Source: VRUE01 sp963805455
Lineage (GTDB): Bacteria; Actinomycetota; Thermoleophilia; Solirubrobacterales; 70-9
DNA length: 64,000 bases
Direction: 5' to 3'
Assembly: GCA_963805455.1 (NCBI GenBank)
Contig: CAWDUJ010000009.1
Coordinates: 1-64,000 of the forward strand
The position numbers were made by a program, and so were the translations under genes. How positions within the stretch are numbered: position 1 is the first letter of the stretch; every line of letters starts with the position of its first letter. Below, in pieces: positions 41,432 through 50,383 of this stretch. The notes below the pieces were generated by a model. It saw nothing but the letters and a program-made list of their open reading frames with translations, did no database searches and had not been told where the DNA came from.

Positions 41432-42625
41432 ATGGAAGGCGGCGCCCGCGCCTGCTTGATCGCCATCGCCATCACCCTGGTCGCGCTGCAGTCGAGCAGT
41501 GCTGGTAGCGACGTTGGCGGCTCGGCCCAGGTCGCGAAGGCCGGGCCCGGCATCGGGCTGAAGCAGATCGGGACCTTCGAAGACCCCGTCTACATCGGCT
41601 CGGCTCCCGGCTATCCGGAACTCCTCTTCGTCGTCGAGCAGGCGGGCAAGGTGGAGATCCTGCGCAAGGGCAGGAAGCTCCCCCACCCCTTCCTCGACAT
41701 CTCGAACCGGGTCGACTTCGGCGGTGAGCGGGGGCTGCTCTCGATCGCCTTCCCACCCGACTACCGCCAGAGCCGGCGCTTCTACGTCTATTACACGGAC
41801 AAGCGGGGGACGATCAGAATCGACGAGTTCAAGCGCCGGTCGCCGACCAGTGCGGCAGCCGGCTCGCGGCGCTCGGTGATCGAGATCCCCCACCCGGGCT
41901 TCGCCAACCACAACGGCGGCCAGCTCCAGTTCCTCGGCAACCTCCTCTACTTCGGCACCGGCGACGGCGGGTCGGGAGGTGATCCGCCGAACAACGCGCA
42001 GAACAGGAACGTCCTGCTCGGGAAGCTCCTCCGGATAGACCCCAGGGCCTCGGGCGGGAGGCCGTACTCGATCCCCGCCGGCAACCCGTTCGCGGGCTCG
42101 ACCGCGGGGCGGGGCGAGATCTACAGCTACGGGCTGCGGAACCCGTTCAGATTCTCGTTCGACACCGTCACCGGCGGACCGCCGCGGATCGCGATCGGCG
42201 ACGTCGGCCAGAACCGGTTCGAGGAGCTCGACTACACCACCGCCTCCGCTGCGGCGGGCGCCAACTTCGGCTGGGACGCGTTCGAGGGCTACTCCACCTA
42301 CCAGGACGAAAACAGCGGCACCCCGGACCCGGGCGGGACCGTCAAACCGATCTTCGCCTACCCCCACAGCCGCGACGGCAGCTGCTCGATCATCGGCGGC
42401 TACGTCGTCGGCGACCCCCGGCTCCGCTCGCTCCGGGGCGACTACGTTTACGCCGACCTCTGCGAGGGCAGGCTACGAGCGCTCGTCCCCCACCTGCGTC
42501 GGGCCAGCGGCGACCGGCTTCTCGGCCCGACGGTCTCCTCACCGAGCTCGTTCGGCGAAGACGCCCAGGGACGGATCTATGTCGCATCTCTGGAAGGACC
42601 GGTCTACAGGCTCGTTGCACGGTAG
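41432..42625 (+). CDS. PQQ-dependent sugar dehydrogenase-like (Gdh/YliI family) protein
   Basis: A 397-residue exported protein of the soluble glucose/sorbosone dehydrogenase family, a six-bladed beta-propeller that uses pyrroloquinoline quinone. A signal peptide (about residues 1-25) is followed by typical blade motifs: ERGLLSIAFPPDY, then HPGFANHNGGQLQF with the active-site His, DGGSGGDPPNNAQN, LLGKLLRIDPRASG, YGLRNPFRFSFD, and DVGQNRFEELDY. It probably oxidises aldose sugars at the cell surface. ATG at 41432 is chosen for the signal peptide. No PQQ synthesis genes are in the window. Confidence 0.9.
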   Translation: MEGGARACLIAIAITLVALQSSSAGSDVGGSAQVAKAGPGIGLKQIGTFEDPVYIGSAPGYPELLFVVEQAGKVEILRKGRKLPHPFLDISNRVDFGGERGLLSIAFPPDYRQSRRFYVYYTDKRGTIRIDEFKRRSPTSAAAGSRRSVIEIPHPGFANHNGGQLQFLGNLLYFGTGDGGSGGDPPNNAQNRNVLLGKLLRIDPRASGGRPYSIPAGNPFAGSTAGRGEIYSYGLRNPFRFSFDTVTGGPPRIAIGDVGQNRFEELDYTTASAAAGANFGWDAFEGYSTYQDENSGTPDPGGTVKPIFAYPHSRDGSCSIIGGYVVGDPRLRSLRGDYVYADLCEGRLRALVPHLRRASGDRLLGPTVSSPSSFGEDAQGRIYVASLEGPVYRLVAR

Positions 42626-42664
42626 GCTTTGGCCAGGTAGCCAGTTTCAACGAAGGGAGCCCCT

Positions 42665-44245
42665 GTGGAGAGCGGCACGGTCGAGACCAGCACCGGTATC
42701 AACACCGCGGCAAACGGCGCCAACGGCAGCGGTGCGGGCACCGAGAAGATCGAGGTCCTCAACCCCGCGACCGGTGGCCTGGTCGGGACGATCGACATCG
42801 CCTCAGTCGAGGACGTCGCCGAGACCGTCGCCCGCGTGCGCGGCAATCAGCCAGCCTGGGAGGCGCTCGGGAACGATGGCCGCTACCACTGGCTCGGGAA
42901 ATTGCGGGACTGGATTCTCGACCATCTCGAGGAGATCTCCGACTCGATCCAGGCCGAAACCGGGAAGGTCCGCGGCGACATCTCGAGCGAACTTCTCTAC
43001 GTCGCCGAACTGATCAACTTCTATGGGCGCAACGCCGAGAAGTTCATCGGCGAGGAAACGGTCCGGCCGCAGTCGGCTCTGGTCGCCTCCAAGAAGCTCG
43101 TCATCCAGTACCGACCGCACCCCGTGGTCGGAGTCATCAGTCCCTGGAACTTCCCCCTCTCGATGGCGTTGGGTGACTCGATCCCGGCGCTACAGGCCGG
43201 GGCTGCCGTCGTCGTCAAGCCGTCTGAGTTCACGCCGCTGAGCCTGATCGAGGTGATCGACGCCTGGAAGAACGAGATCGGCGCTCCCGACATCTTCGAT
43301 TGCGTCCTCGGCACCGGCGAGGTCGGCGGCCACCTGGTCGACGAGGCGGATTGCGTCCAGTTCACCGGCTCGGACCGGACCGGGCGCAAGGTGATGGCCC
43401 GCGCTGCCGAGACGCTGACCCCGGTCAGCCTCGAGCTCGGCGGCAAGGACCCGATGATTGTCCTCGCCGACGCCGACGTCGAGCGCGCCGCCAACGCCGC
43501 TGCGTGGGGCTCGATGTTCAACTCGGGCCAGGTCTGCCTCTCGGTCGAGCGGATCTACGTCGAGGAGCCCCTCTATGACGAGTTCATCGCGAAGCTGACG
43601 AAGAAGGTCGATGACCTTCGTCAGGGCCCTGACGGCCGCACCCCGGAAAAGGACGTTGGGGCGATCACGTCCCCGAACCAACGCTCGGTGATCGAAGACC
43701 ACGTCGACGACGCCCTCGCAAACGGGGCCCGCGCCGTCACCGGTGGAAAAGCAGGCGACGGTCCCGGCGACTACTTCGAGCCGACCGTCCTCGTCGACGT
43801 CGACCACTCGATGAAGGTGATGCGCGACGAGACCTTCGGCCCCGTGGTCGGGGTGATGAAGGTGCGCGACAGCGAGGAGGCGATCCGCCTCGCCAACGAC
43901 ACCCGCTACGGGCTCGCCGCCTCGGTCTTCGGCGAGAAGAACCGTGCCGAGAGCGTCGCCCGCAGGATCGAGGCCGGCTCGGTCAACGTCAACGACGTGA
44001 TCTCGAACATGCTGGCGATCGGCGTGCCGATGGGCGGTTGGAAGCAGTCCGGGATCGGGTTCCGGCACGGCGAGTACGGGATCAAGAAGTACTGCCGGCC
44101 CGAGTCGATCGTCGTCACCAGGTTCTCCGGTAAGAACGAACCATCCTGGTACCCGTACACGAAGTCCCGCCAGAACCTGGTCAAGCGCGCCGGCAAGGCG
44201 ATCGCCGCCCGCGACTGGAAGCGGCGCCTCGGCAGACGCGGGTAG
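42665..44245 (+). CDS. NAD(P)-dependent aldehyde dehydrogenase
   Basis: A 526-residue ALDH-superfamily enzyme that oxidises an aldehyde to the acid. Catalytic Glu is in LELGGKDPMIVL and the nucleophile Cys in SGQVCLSVERIYV; the NAD site is PWNFPLSMALGDSIPALQAG. The N-terminal extension (about 25 residues, Gly/Asn-rich) and the basic C-terminal extension (YTKSRQNLVKRAGKAIAARDWKRRLGRRG) are longer than usual. Substrate is unknown. Start GTG at 42665 with AAGGGAG upstream. The gene ends 43 bases before the metH riboswitch; the surrounding genes give no clear pathway. Confidence 0.93.
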   Translation: MESGTVETSTGINTAANGANGSGAGTEKIEVLNPATGGLVGTIDIASVEDVAETVARVRGNQPAWEALGNDGRYHWLGKLRDWILDHLEEISDSIQAETGKVRGDISSELLYVAELINFYGRNAEKFIGEETVRPQSALVASKKLVIQYRPHPVVGVISPWNFPLSMALGDSIPALQAGAAVVVKPSEFTPLSLIEVIDAWKNEIGAPDIFDCVLGTGEVGGHLVDEADCVQFTGSDRTGRKVMARAAETLTPVSLELGGKDPMIVLADADVERAANAAAWGSMFNSGQVCLSVERIYVEEPLYDEFIAKLTKKVDDLRQGPDGRTPEKDVGAITSPNQRSVIEDHVDDALANGARAVTGGKAGDGPGDYFEPTVLVDVDHSMKVMRDETFGPVVGVMKVRDSEEAIRLANDTRYGLAASVFGEKNRAESVARRIEAGSVNVNDVISNMLAIGVPMGGWKQSGIGFRHGEYGIKKYCRPESIVVTRFSGKNEPSWYPYTKSRQNLVKRAGKAIAARDWKRRLGRRG

Positions 44246-44288
44246 CGCATCGCGGGGCTCGGGCAGGGCTTCGCTACATTTATACGAA

Positions 44289-44383
44289 CCATCAAGAGCG
44301 GTCGAGGGGCCCGGCCCGCAGACGCCGCAGCAACCGGCCGAGATCTCCGGATCGAGGTGTGGTGCTAACGCCGGGGTCGATGG
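44289..44383 (+). ncRNA. SAM riboswitch (S-box class) upstream of metH
   Basis: The conserved S-box core is visible. The start is ATCAAGAG with GGTCGAGGG. GGCCC and CAGCAACC form the following helix and junction. GGTGCTAACGCC comes next. A closing helix of CCATC (44289-44293) pairs with GATGG (44379-44383). The 3' closing strand overlaps the metH Shine-Dalgarno (GGAGGTG, 44382-44388). Binding S-adenosylmethionine should therefore block translation of methionine synthase. Confidence 0.88.
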
Positions 44384-44401
44384 AGGTGAACTTCCCGACA
44401 G

Positions 44402-47400
44402 ATGCCAGATCGTGACTACCTAGCCGCAACCCGGGACCGGGTCGTCGTCTTCGACGGCGGGATGGGCGCAACCCTCGAGCAGTTCGACCTCTCCCAGGAG
44501 GACTACGGCGGCCTGCTCGGCAAATGCCACGAGGCGCTGGTCCTCAACCGTCCCGACGTGATCGAGGGGGTCCACGACTCGATGGTCGAGGCCGGAGCCG
44601 AGGTGGTCGAGACCGACACCTTCCAGGGCTCGCGGCTGAAGCTCGACGAGTGGGGCCTCGGCGAGCAGACGCTGGAGATCAACACCCGCGCCGCCCAGAT
44701 TGCCCGCAGGGCCGTGGGCGAGGAGCGTTTCGTCGCCGGCTCGATCGGGCCGACCGGCTTCCTGCCGGCCTCCGATGACCCGACCCTCGGTGACATCTCC
44801 TTCGGCAAGCTGGTCGAGGTCTTCGCCGAGCAGGCCCAGGGCCTGGTCGAGGGCGGCGCCGACCTGATCATCATCGAGACCGCCCAGGACATCCTCGAGG
44901 TGAAGGCGGCGATCTTCGGCGCCCGCGAGGCGTTCGCGGCGACCGGCCGCACGCTGCCGATCCAGACCAGCGTCTCCCTCCTCCCCCAGGGCGGAAAGAT
45001 GCTGCTCGGCACCGACATCGGGGCGGTGCTGACGACGCTGGCGGCGCTCGAGGTCGACGTGATCGGCCTCAACTGCTCGACCGGCCCCGAGGACATGCGG
45101 GACGCGATCCGGTTCCTCGGGGAGAGCAGCCCCCTCCCCGTCCACTGCATCCCCAATGCCGGCCTGCCCCTGCAGGGGCCCGACGGCGAGACGATCTTCC
45201 CCGAAGAGCCGGAGCCGCTGGCGGCGACGCTCGGCGAATTCGTCGAGCGCTACGGCGTCGGCATCGTCGGCGGGTGCTGCGGGACGACCCCGGAGCACAT
45301 CGCCGCGATCCGCGAGCGGGTCGGCGGCCGTGAGCCGGCCGCGCGCCCCGATCCAGGCCCGGTTCAGGTCTCCTCGATGATGACCTCCACCCCGCTGGTC
45401 CAGGAACCACGTCCGACCCTGGTCGGCGAGCGGGTCAACTCGCAGGGATCGAAAAAGGCCAAGGAACTGCTGCTCGCCGACGACTACGACGGCCTCGTGC
45501 AGGTCGCCGAAGACCAGGTCGAAGGGGGAGCCCATGTGCTTGACCTCTGTGTGGCGCTTACCGAGCGCGCCGACGAGGACGAGCAGATGAAGGCTGTCGC
45601 CGAGCGGGTCTCGCTGACCCAGCCGGCGCCGATCCAGGTCGACTCGACCGAGCCCGAGGTGATCAAGGCGGCGCTCGAGCAGATCCCGGGTCGGGCGATC
45701 GTCAACTCGATCAACCTCGAGGCCGGCCGCGACAAGGCCGATGTCGTGATCCCGCTGGCGAGGGCGCACGGCGGCGCACTGATCGCGCTGACGATCGACG
45801 AGGTCGGGATGGGCAAGACGGCCGAGCGCAAGGTCGAGATCGCCAAGCGGCTGCGGGAGATCGCCTGCGACGACCACGGTCTCGACCCGGAGCTGCTGAT
45901 CTTCGACGCGCTCACCTTCACCCTGACCACCGGCGACGAGGAGTGGCGGCCTTCAGCCGTCGAGACGATCGAGGGGATCCGCCGGATCAAGGCCGAGCTG
46001 CCGGGCGTCAAGACCTCGCTCGGCGTCTCCAACGTCTCCTTCGGAGTCTCGCCGCCGGCGCGCGCCGTCCTCAACTCGGTCTTCCTCCACCACTGTGTCG
46101 AGGCCGGCCTCGACCTGGCGATGGTCAACCCGAACCACATCACCCCCTACTCGGAGATCTCCGACGAGGAGCGGAAGCTGACCGACGACCTGGTCTTCAA
46201 CCGCAGCGAGGACGCGCTCGAGCGCTTCATCGCCCACTTCGAGTCGAAGGGGGAGGAGGCCGAGGAGGAGGCGGGAGACCCGACCGAGGGGATGGAGCCC
46301 GAGCAGGCCCTCCACTGGCACATCCTGCGCCGCAAGAAGGACGGCGTCGAGGACTGGATCGACCGCTCGGTCGAAAAGATCGGCGCCGTACCGACCCTGA
46401 ACGAGGTCCTGCTGCCGGCGATGAAGGAGGTCGGCGACAAATTCGGCGCCGGCGAACTGATCCTGCCCTTCGTCCTGCAGTCGGCCGAAGTGATGAAGCG
46501 CGCGGTCGCCCAGCTCGAGAACTACCTCGACCGGATCGACGGCCACACCAAGGGCAAGGTCGTGATCGCGACGGTCTTCGGCGACGTCCACGACATCGGC
46601 AAGTCGCTCGTCAACACCATCCTCACCAACAACGGCTACACCGTGATCGACCTCGGCAAGCAGGTCCCGGTCGAGGCGATCATCGAGGCCGCGGTCGAGA
46701 ACGATGCCGACGCGATCGGCCTCTCGGCGCTGCTCGTCTCGACCTCGAAGCAGATGCCGATCTGCGTCCAGGAGCTGCATCAGCGAGAACTTCCCTTCCC
46801 GGTCCTGATCGGCGGCGCTGCGATCAACCGCGATTTCGGGCGCCGCACCCTCTACCCGCACGGGAAGGAGTCCGACGACGTCTACGCGCCCGGGGTCTTC
46901 TACTGCAAGGACGCCTTCCAGGGCCTCGACACGATGGACGCGCTGGTCGACGAGGAGGCGCGCGCGGGGCTGGTCGAACGGATCCGCTCCGAGGCACAGC
47001 AGCTGCGGGAGAAGCCGGTGGTCGTCGACAACTCGCCGCCGACGACCGACTCCAGCGTGCGCTCCGCGGCGCGCACCGACAACCCGATCCCCGGCGCTCC
47101 GTTCCTGGGCGTCCGCGAGATCCCGATCGACCTCGATGACGTCTACCCCTACCTCGACCGCCACGTCCTCTTCAAGCTCCACTGGGGCGGGAAAGGCGTC
47201 AAGGGCGAGGCCTGGCGCGAATTGGTCGAGGGCACCGACGAGGAGGAGGGTTTCACCCACCGCCTGGAGCGGATGTGGCGCGAGCAGGACTACCTGCAGC
47301 CGCGGGCGCGACTCGGGTACTTCCCCTGCAACTCGGACGGCAACGAGCTGGTCGTCTTCGACCCCGAGGACCCCGAGCGCGAGCGCGAGCGGCTCGTCTT

Positions 47401-47971
47401 CCCGCGCCAGCCCAAGCACGACAGGATCTGCCTCGCCGACTTCTACCGCCCGATCGAGTCGGGCGAACGCGACGTCGTCGCCCTCCAGGGAGTGACCGTC
47501 GGCCCCGAGGTGACGGAGCTGATCGAACGGCTCGAGCGCGAAGGCGAGTTCGCCGAACAGCTCTACGTCCATGGGCTCGGCGTCCAGTCGGCCGAGGGCC
47601 TGGCCGAGTGGCTTCATTCCGACATCCGCCGCGGGCTAGGGATCGACCTCGACCAGGGCCGCCGCTACTCATGGGGCTATCCGGCCTGTCCTGACCAATC
47701 CGAGCACGAGAAGGTCTGGCGCCTGCTCGATCTCGAGCAGATCGGGATGACCCTCTCCGACGGCTTCGCCGTGACGCCGGAGCAGTCGACGGTCGCGATC
47801 GTCGCCCACCATCCGCAGGCCGTCTACTTCGGGATGAAGTCGGGCTTCATCCCCGAGGACAGGTCAGGCGACGAGCTGATCGCCGGGACCGCACGCGGCG
47901 GTGCGCTGCCGCCGGAGTCCGACCCCGAGGAGGAGGCCGAGGAGGCGCCGGTCGAGGCTGCCCAGGGCTAG
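44402..47971 (+). CDS. metH: Cobalamin-dependent methionine synthase MetH
   Basis: A complete 1189-residue B12-dependent enzyme that transfers a methyl group from methyltetrahydrofolate to homocysteine. Domains in order: homocysteine-binding (about 1-310) with Zn ligands Cys225, Cys292 and Cys293; pterin-binding (about 335-590, GERVNSQGSKKAKEL); B12-binding (about 640-880) with the cobalt-ligand motif DVHDIGKS around His730; and SAM-dependent reactivation (about 900-1170, RRYSWGYPACPDQSEHEKVW). A Glu-rich tail follows. ATG at 44402. It is controlled by the SAM riboswitch just upstream. The 3' end overlaps the convergent glycosyltransferase gene by four bases. Confidence 0.97.
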   Translation: MPDRDYLAATRDRVVVFDGGMGATLEQFDLSQEDYGGLLGKCHEALVLNRPDVIEGVHDSMVEAGAEVVETDTFQGSRLKLDEWGLGEQTLEINTRAAQIARRAVGEERFVAGSIGPTGFLPASDDPTLGDISFGKLVEVFAEQAQGLVEGGADLIIIETAQDILEVKAAIFGAREAFAATGRTLPIQTSVSLLPQGGKMLLGTDIGAVLTTLAALEVDVIGLNCSTGPEDMRDAIRFLGESSPLPVHCIPNAGLPLQGPDGETIFPEEPEPLAATLGEFVERYGVGIVGGCCGTTPEHIAAIRERVGGREPAARPDPGPVQVSSMMTSTPLVQEPRPTLVGERVNSQGSKKAKELLLADDYDGLVQVAEDQVEGGAHVLDLCVALTERADEDEQMKAVAERVSLTQPAPIQVDSTEPEVIKAALEQIPGRAIVNSINLEAGRDKADVVIPLARAHGGALIALTIDEVGMGKTAERKVEIAKRLREIACDDHGLDPELLIFDALTFTLTTGDEEWRPSAVETIEGIRRIKAELPGVKTSLGVSNVSFGVSPPARAVLNSVFLHHCVEAGLDLAMVNPNHITPYSEISDEERKLTDDLVFNRSEDALERFIAHFESKGEEAEEEAGDPTEGMEPEQALHWHILRRKKDGVEDWIDRSVEKIGAVPTLNEVLLPAMKEVGDKFGAGELILPFVLQSAEVMKRAVAQLENYLDRIDGHTKGKVVIATVFGDVHDIGKSLVNTILTNNGYTVIDLGKQVPVEAIIEAAVENDADAIGLSALLVSTSKQMPICVQELHQRELPFPVLIGGAAINRDFGRRTLYPHGKESDDVYAPGVFYCKDAFQGLDTMDALVDEEARAGLVERIRSEAQQLREKPVVVDNSPPTTDSSVRSAARTDNPIPGAPFLGVREIPIDLDDVYPYLDRHVLFKLHWGGKGVKGEAWRELVEGTDEEEGFTHRLERMWREQDYLQPRARLGYFPCNSDGNELVVFDPEDPERERERLVFPRQPKHDRICLADFYRPIESGERDVVALQGVTVGPEVTELIERLEREGEFAEQLYVHGLGVQSAEGLAEWLHSDIRRGLGIDLDQGRRYSWGYPACPDQSEHEKVWRLLDLEQIGMTLSDGFAVTPEQSTVAIVAHHPQAVYFGMKSGFIPEDRSGDELIAGTARGGALPPESDPEEEAEEAPVEAAQG

Positions 47972-50295
47972 ATCCGAACGCCCTCGCGCTCGCTGCGCTG
48001 GCGGGCGCGGGACTTCGGCTCGAGATGCACCGGCGCCGCCGAGAGGGCCTGGACCCGGAGGTCGCTCCAGGTCGTGCCCTCGCGGACCAGGGCCGGCAGG
48101 CCGAGCGCGACCGCGGTCGCGATCTCGACCGCCTGGAGGATGACGCCGTAGGCGAGGGCGTCCGCGGTCCCGACCCCGAAGCCGGTGTGGAGGACGCTGA
48201 CGACCGCGAACTGGAAGACGCCGATGTTGGACGGGGTCGCGGGCACCACCGCGGTGACGTTGACCGCGAACAGGACCGCCGCCGCGGCGCCGATCCCGGC
48301 CTGGTGATTGAGGCCGAGCGCTGCGAACAACGCCCAGCAGGCGGAGAGCTGGATCGCCCAGGCGGTGAGCTGCGCGGCGGCCGCGGCAAGCCCGCGGCGG
48401 GGGTTGCGGAAGACGCTGAGCCCGGCCCGAACCTGGAGCATCGCGCGGTGGATTGCGGCGCCGAGCCGCGCGAAACGGCCATTGCCGTTGCGGCGCATCA
48501 GCATCGGCGCCAGGAGGACGAGCACCAGCAGCCCGAGCGGCACGAGGCTGAAGGCGAAGATCTTCTGGGTGCTGGAGTGGAAGAGGTCGGTTGTCGAGAC
48601 GATGATCACCCCGAGCAGGACCAGCGCGACGAGGTTGAGCATCGTCTGCGAGACCAGGGTCCCGATCAGGACCGGGAAGGTTTCCCGCATTCGGCCGGTC
48701 CTGCGGGCGAGCGTCATCGCGCGGGCAGGCTCGCCGAGGCGGGCCGGCAGGGTCGCCGACATCAGCACCCCGATCATCGTCGCCGAGGTGACGTCGCGGC
48801 GACGGACAGGCCGGTTGGGCAGCGCCGCGCGGACGATCCAGTACCAGGAGGCGGCGCGGAAGAAGAGCGAGAGCGACATCAGCGCGCAGGCGATCAGGAC
48901 CCAGGAGAGGTCGGAGCGGACGATGCTGGAGAGGACGTTGTCGACGCCGATCTTCTGGGCGGCGAGGGCGGTCAGGCCGACACCCAGGGCGCCGGCGACG
49001 GCGAGACCGGCCCGGCGCGCTATCCGGCGCCCGCGGCTGCCTTCGGCGGCGAGCGGAGGATCGGGCGAAGGAAGCTTCTGCGGCGGCACCGGGGGGCGGC
49101 CGTCGGCGGGGCGCAGGCCCATCCAGTGCGCGGTGCGTTCGGTCCTGGTCACGGGGGCCGGGGCCTCGATCGCCCGCTCATAGACCTGGGTGACGCGATC
49201 GGCGACCCGGGGCCAGGCGTAGCGCTGCGCACTCTCGCGCGCCGCGACGCCCATCGCCGCGAGCCGCTCCGGCTCGAGGTGGGCGCGCTGGAGCTCCTCG
49301 GCGAGGCGCTGGGGGTCGCCGGGCGGGACGAGGACGCCGTCGACGCCGTCGGTGACGACGTCGCTGTAGCCGGCGATGGCGGAGGCGATCGCCGGCGTTC
49401 CCGCCGCGAACGCCTCGGTCAGCACCATCCCGAAGCTCTCGCCGGCGAGCGAGGGGGCGCAGAGGATGTCCGCGTCGTGGAGCTGCTGCCAGAGCTCCTC
49501 ACCGGAGACGCGGCCCCGGACGTCGATGTGGTCCATCGTCTCCGGGTCCGCGAGGTAGCGGAGGACGTCGCAGCGATCGGCGCCGATCACCGTCAGCCGG
49601 CAGGGCGCGTGTTCGGCGAGGGCGCCGAAAGCGGTGAGAAGGATCGGCAGGCCCTTGCGCTCCTCGGGGCGGCCGACGAACAACACCCGCAGCTCCTCGC
49701 TCGGGGGCTTCGGGCCGCCGGGGGCAGCGTCGACGTCGACCCCGTTGGGAACGATCTCGTAGCGGCCGCCGTACCAGCGCCGTCCCGTCCAGGCCGCGGC
49801 CTCGGAGACGGCGATCCGGGCCGAGAGCCGGTTGAAGACGCGCCGCGCGCCGAGAGAGGTGGCGATGTGGTTGGGCAGTGCCTTGGTCGAATAGGCGTGG
49901 AAGGTGCCGACCGCGGGGGCCTCGGCCCCCAGCGCGGCGTTCCAGCCGACAAGCGGGACCATCGGCTCGTGGATGTGGATGACGTCGAACTTGCCCTGGC
50001 CGAGCTCGCGACGCGGCGCCACGACCCCGCCTGCGGGAAACGGCGCCAGGTTGGACACCGCACCGTTGGCGGAGAATCCGGCGGTCCGACCGAGCGGCAC
50101 CAGATAGTCGGGGAGGTCATTCGTTTCGGGCCGCGCACGATGGAGCACCCGGCTGATCCGGTCAGGGGGGTCTACGGGAGCGAGAACACGAACGTGATGG
50201 CCCCGGCCGAGAAACTCCTCGGCGAGTGCCTCAACGTGCCTGTTCACGCCTCCCTGGTAGGACCAGGAATATGGCGAGACGAGAGCTATCCGCAC
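47968..50295 (-). CDS. Glycosyltransferase family 4 fused to LPG-synthase-type membrane domain
   Basis: A 775-residue two-domain protein. The N-terminal half is a GT4 glycosyltransferase (RIALVSPYSWSYQGGVNRHVEAL, then VIHIHEPMVPLVGWN, VLFVGRPEERKGLPIL and ESFGMVLTEAFAAGTP), like phosphatidylinositol mannosyltransferases. After a proline-rich linker (about 400-440), the C-terminal half has about eight membrane segments of the lysylphosphatidylglycerol-synthase TM/UPF0104 type. The fusion suggests that transfer to a lipid acceptor and handling of the lipid in the membrane are joined. GTG at 50295 is preferred over an upstream frame that adds a Cys-containing extension. Convergent with metH. Confidence 0.88.
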   Translation of the reverse strand: MRIALVSPYSWSYQGGVNRHVEALAEEFLGRGHHVRVLAPVDPPDRISRVLHRARPETNDLPDYLVPLGRTAGFSANGAVSNLAPFPAGGVVAPRRELGQGKFDVIHIHEPMVPLVGWNAALGAEAPAVGTFHAYSTKALPNHIATSLGARRVFNRLSARIAVSEAAAWTGRRWYGGRYEIVPNGVDVDAAPGGPKPPSEELRVLFVGRPEERKGLPILLTAFGALAEHAPCRLTVIGADRCDVLRYLADPETMDHIDVRGRVSGEELWQQLHDADILCAPSLAGESFGMVLTEAFAAGTPAIASAIAGYSDVVTDGVDGVLVPPGDPQRLAEELQRAHLEPERLAAMGVAARESAQRYAWPRVADRVTQVYERAIEAPAPVTRTERTAHWMGLRPADGRPPVPPQKLPSPDPPLAAEGSRGRRIARRAGLAVAGALGVGLTALAAQKIGVDNVLSSIVRSDLSWVLIACALMSLSLFFRAASWYWIVRAALPNRPVRRRDVTSATMIGVLMSATLPARLGEPARAMTLARRTGRMRETFPVLIGTLVSQTMLNLVALVLLGVIIVSTTDLFHSSTQKIFAFSLVPLGLLVLVLLAPMLMRRNGNGRFARLGAAIHRAMLQVRAGLSVFRNPRRGLAAAAAQLTAWAIQLSACWALFAALGLNHQAGIGAAAAVLFAVNVTAVVPATPSNIGVFQFAVVSVLHTGFGVGTADALAYGVILQAVEIATAVALGLPALVREGTTWSDLRVQALSAAPVHLEPKSRARQRSEREGVRI

Positions 50296-50383
50296 GGGCA
50301 CACAGCGTAGAGGATCGGTCGGCCCCGACCCACAAAGCATTTACGCCTGAGCGTGGCTGTGTGACGCCTATGTGACGGATCGC

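Noticed and set aside
47975..48005. Possible sixth leader-like copy at the end of the glycosyltransferase gene
   Set aside because: Only about 12 bases (GCGCAGCGAGCG) match copy C, it lies inside a coding 3' end, and no start or coupling to a next gene is present.
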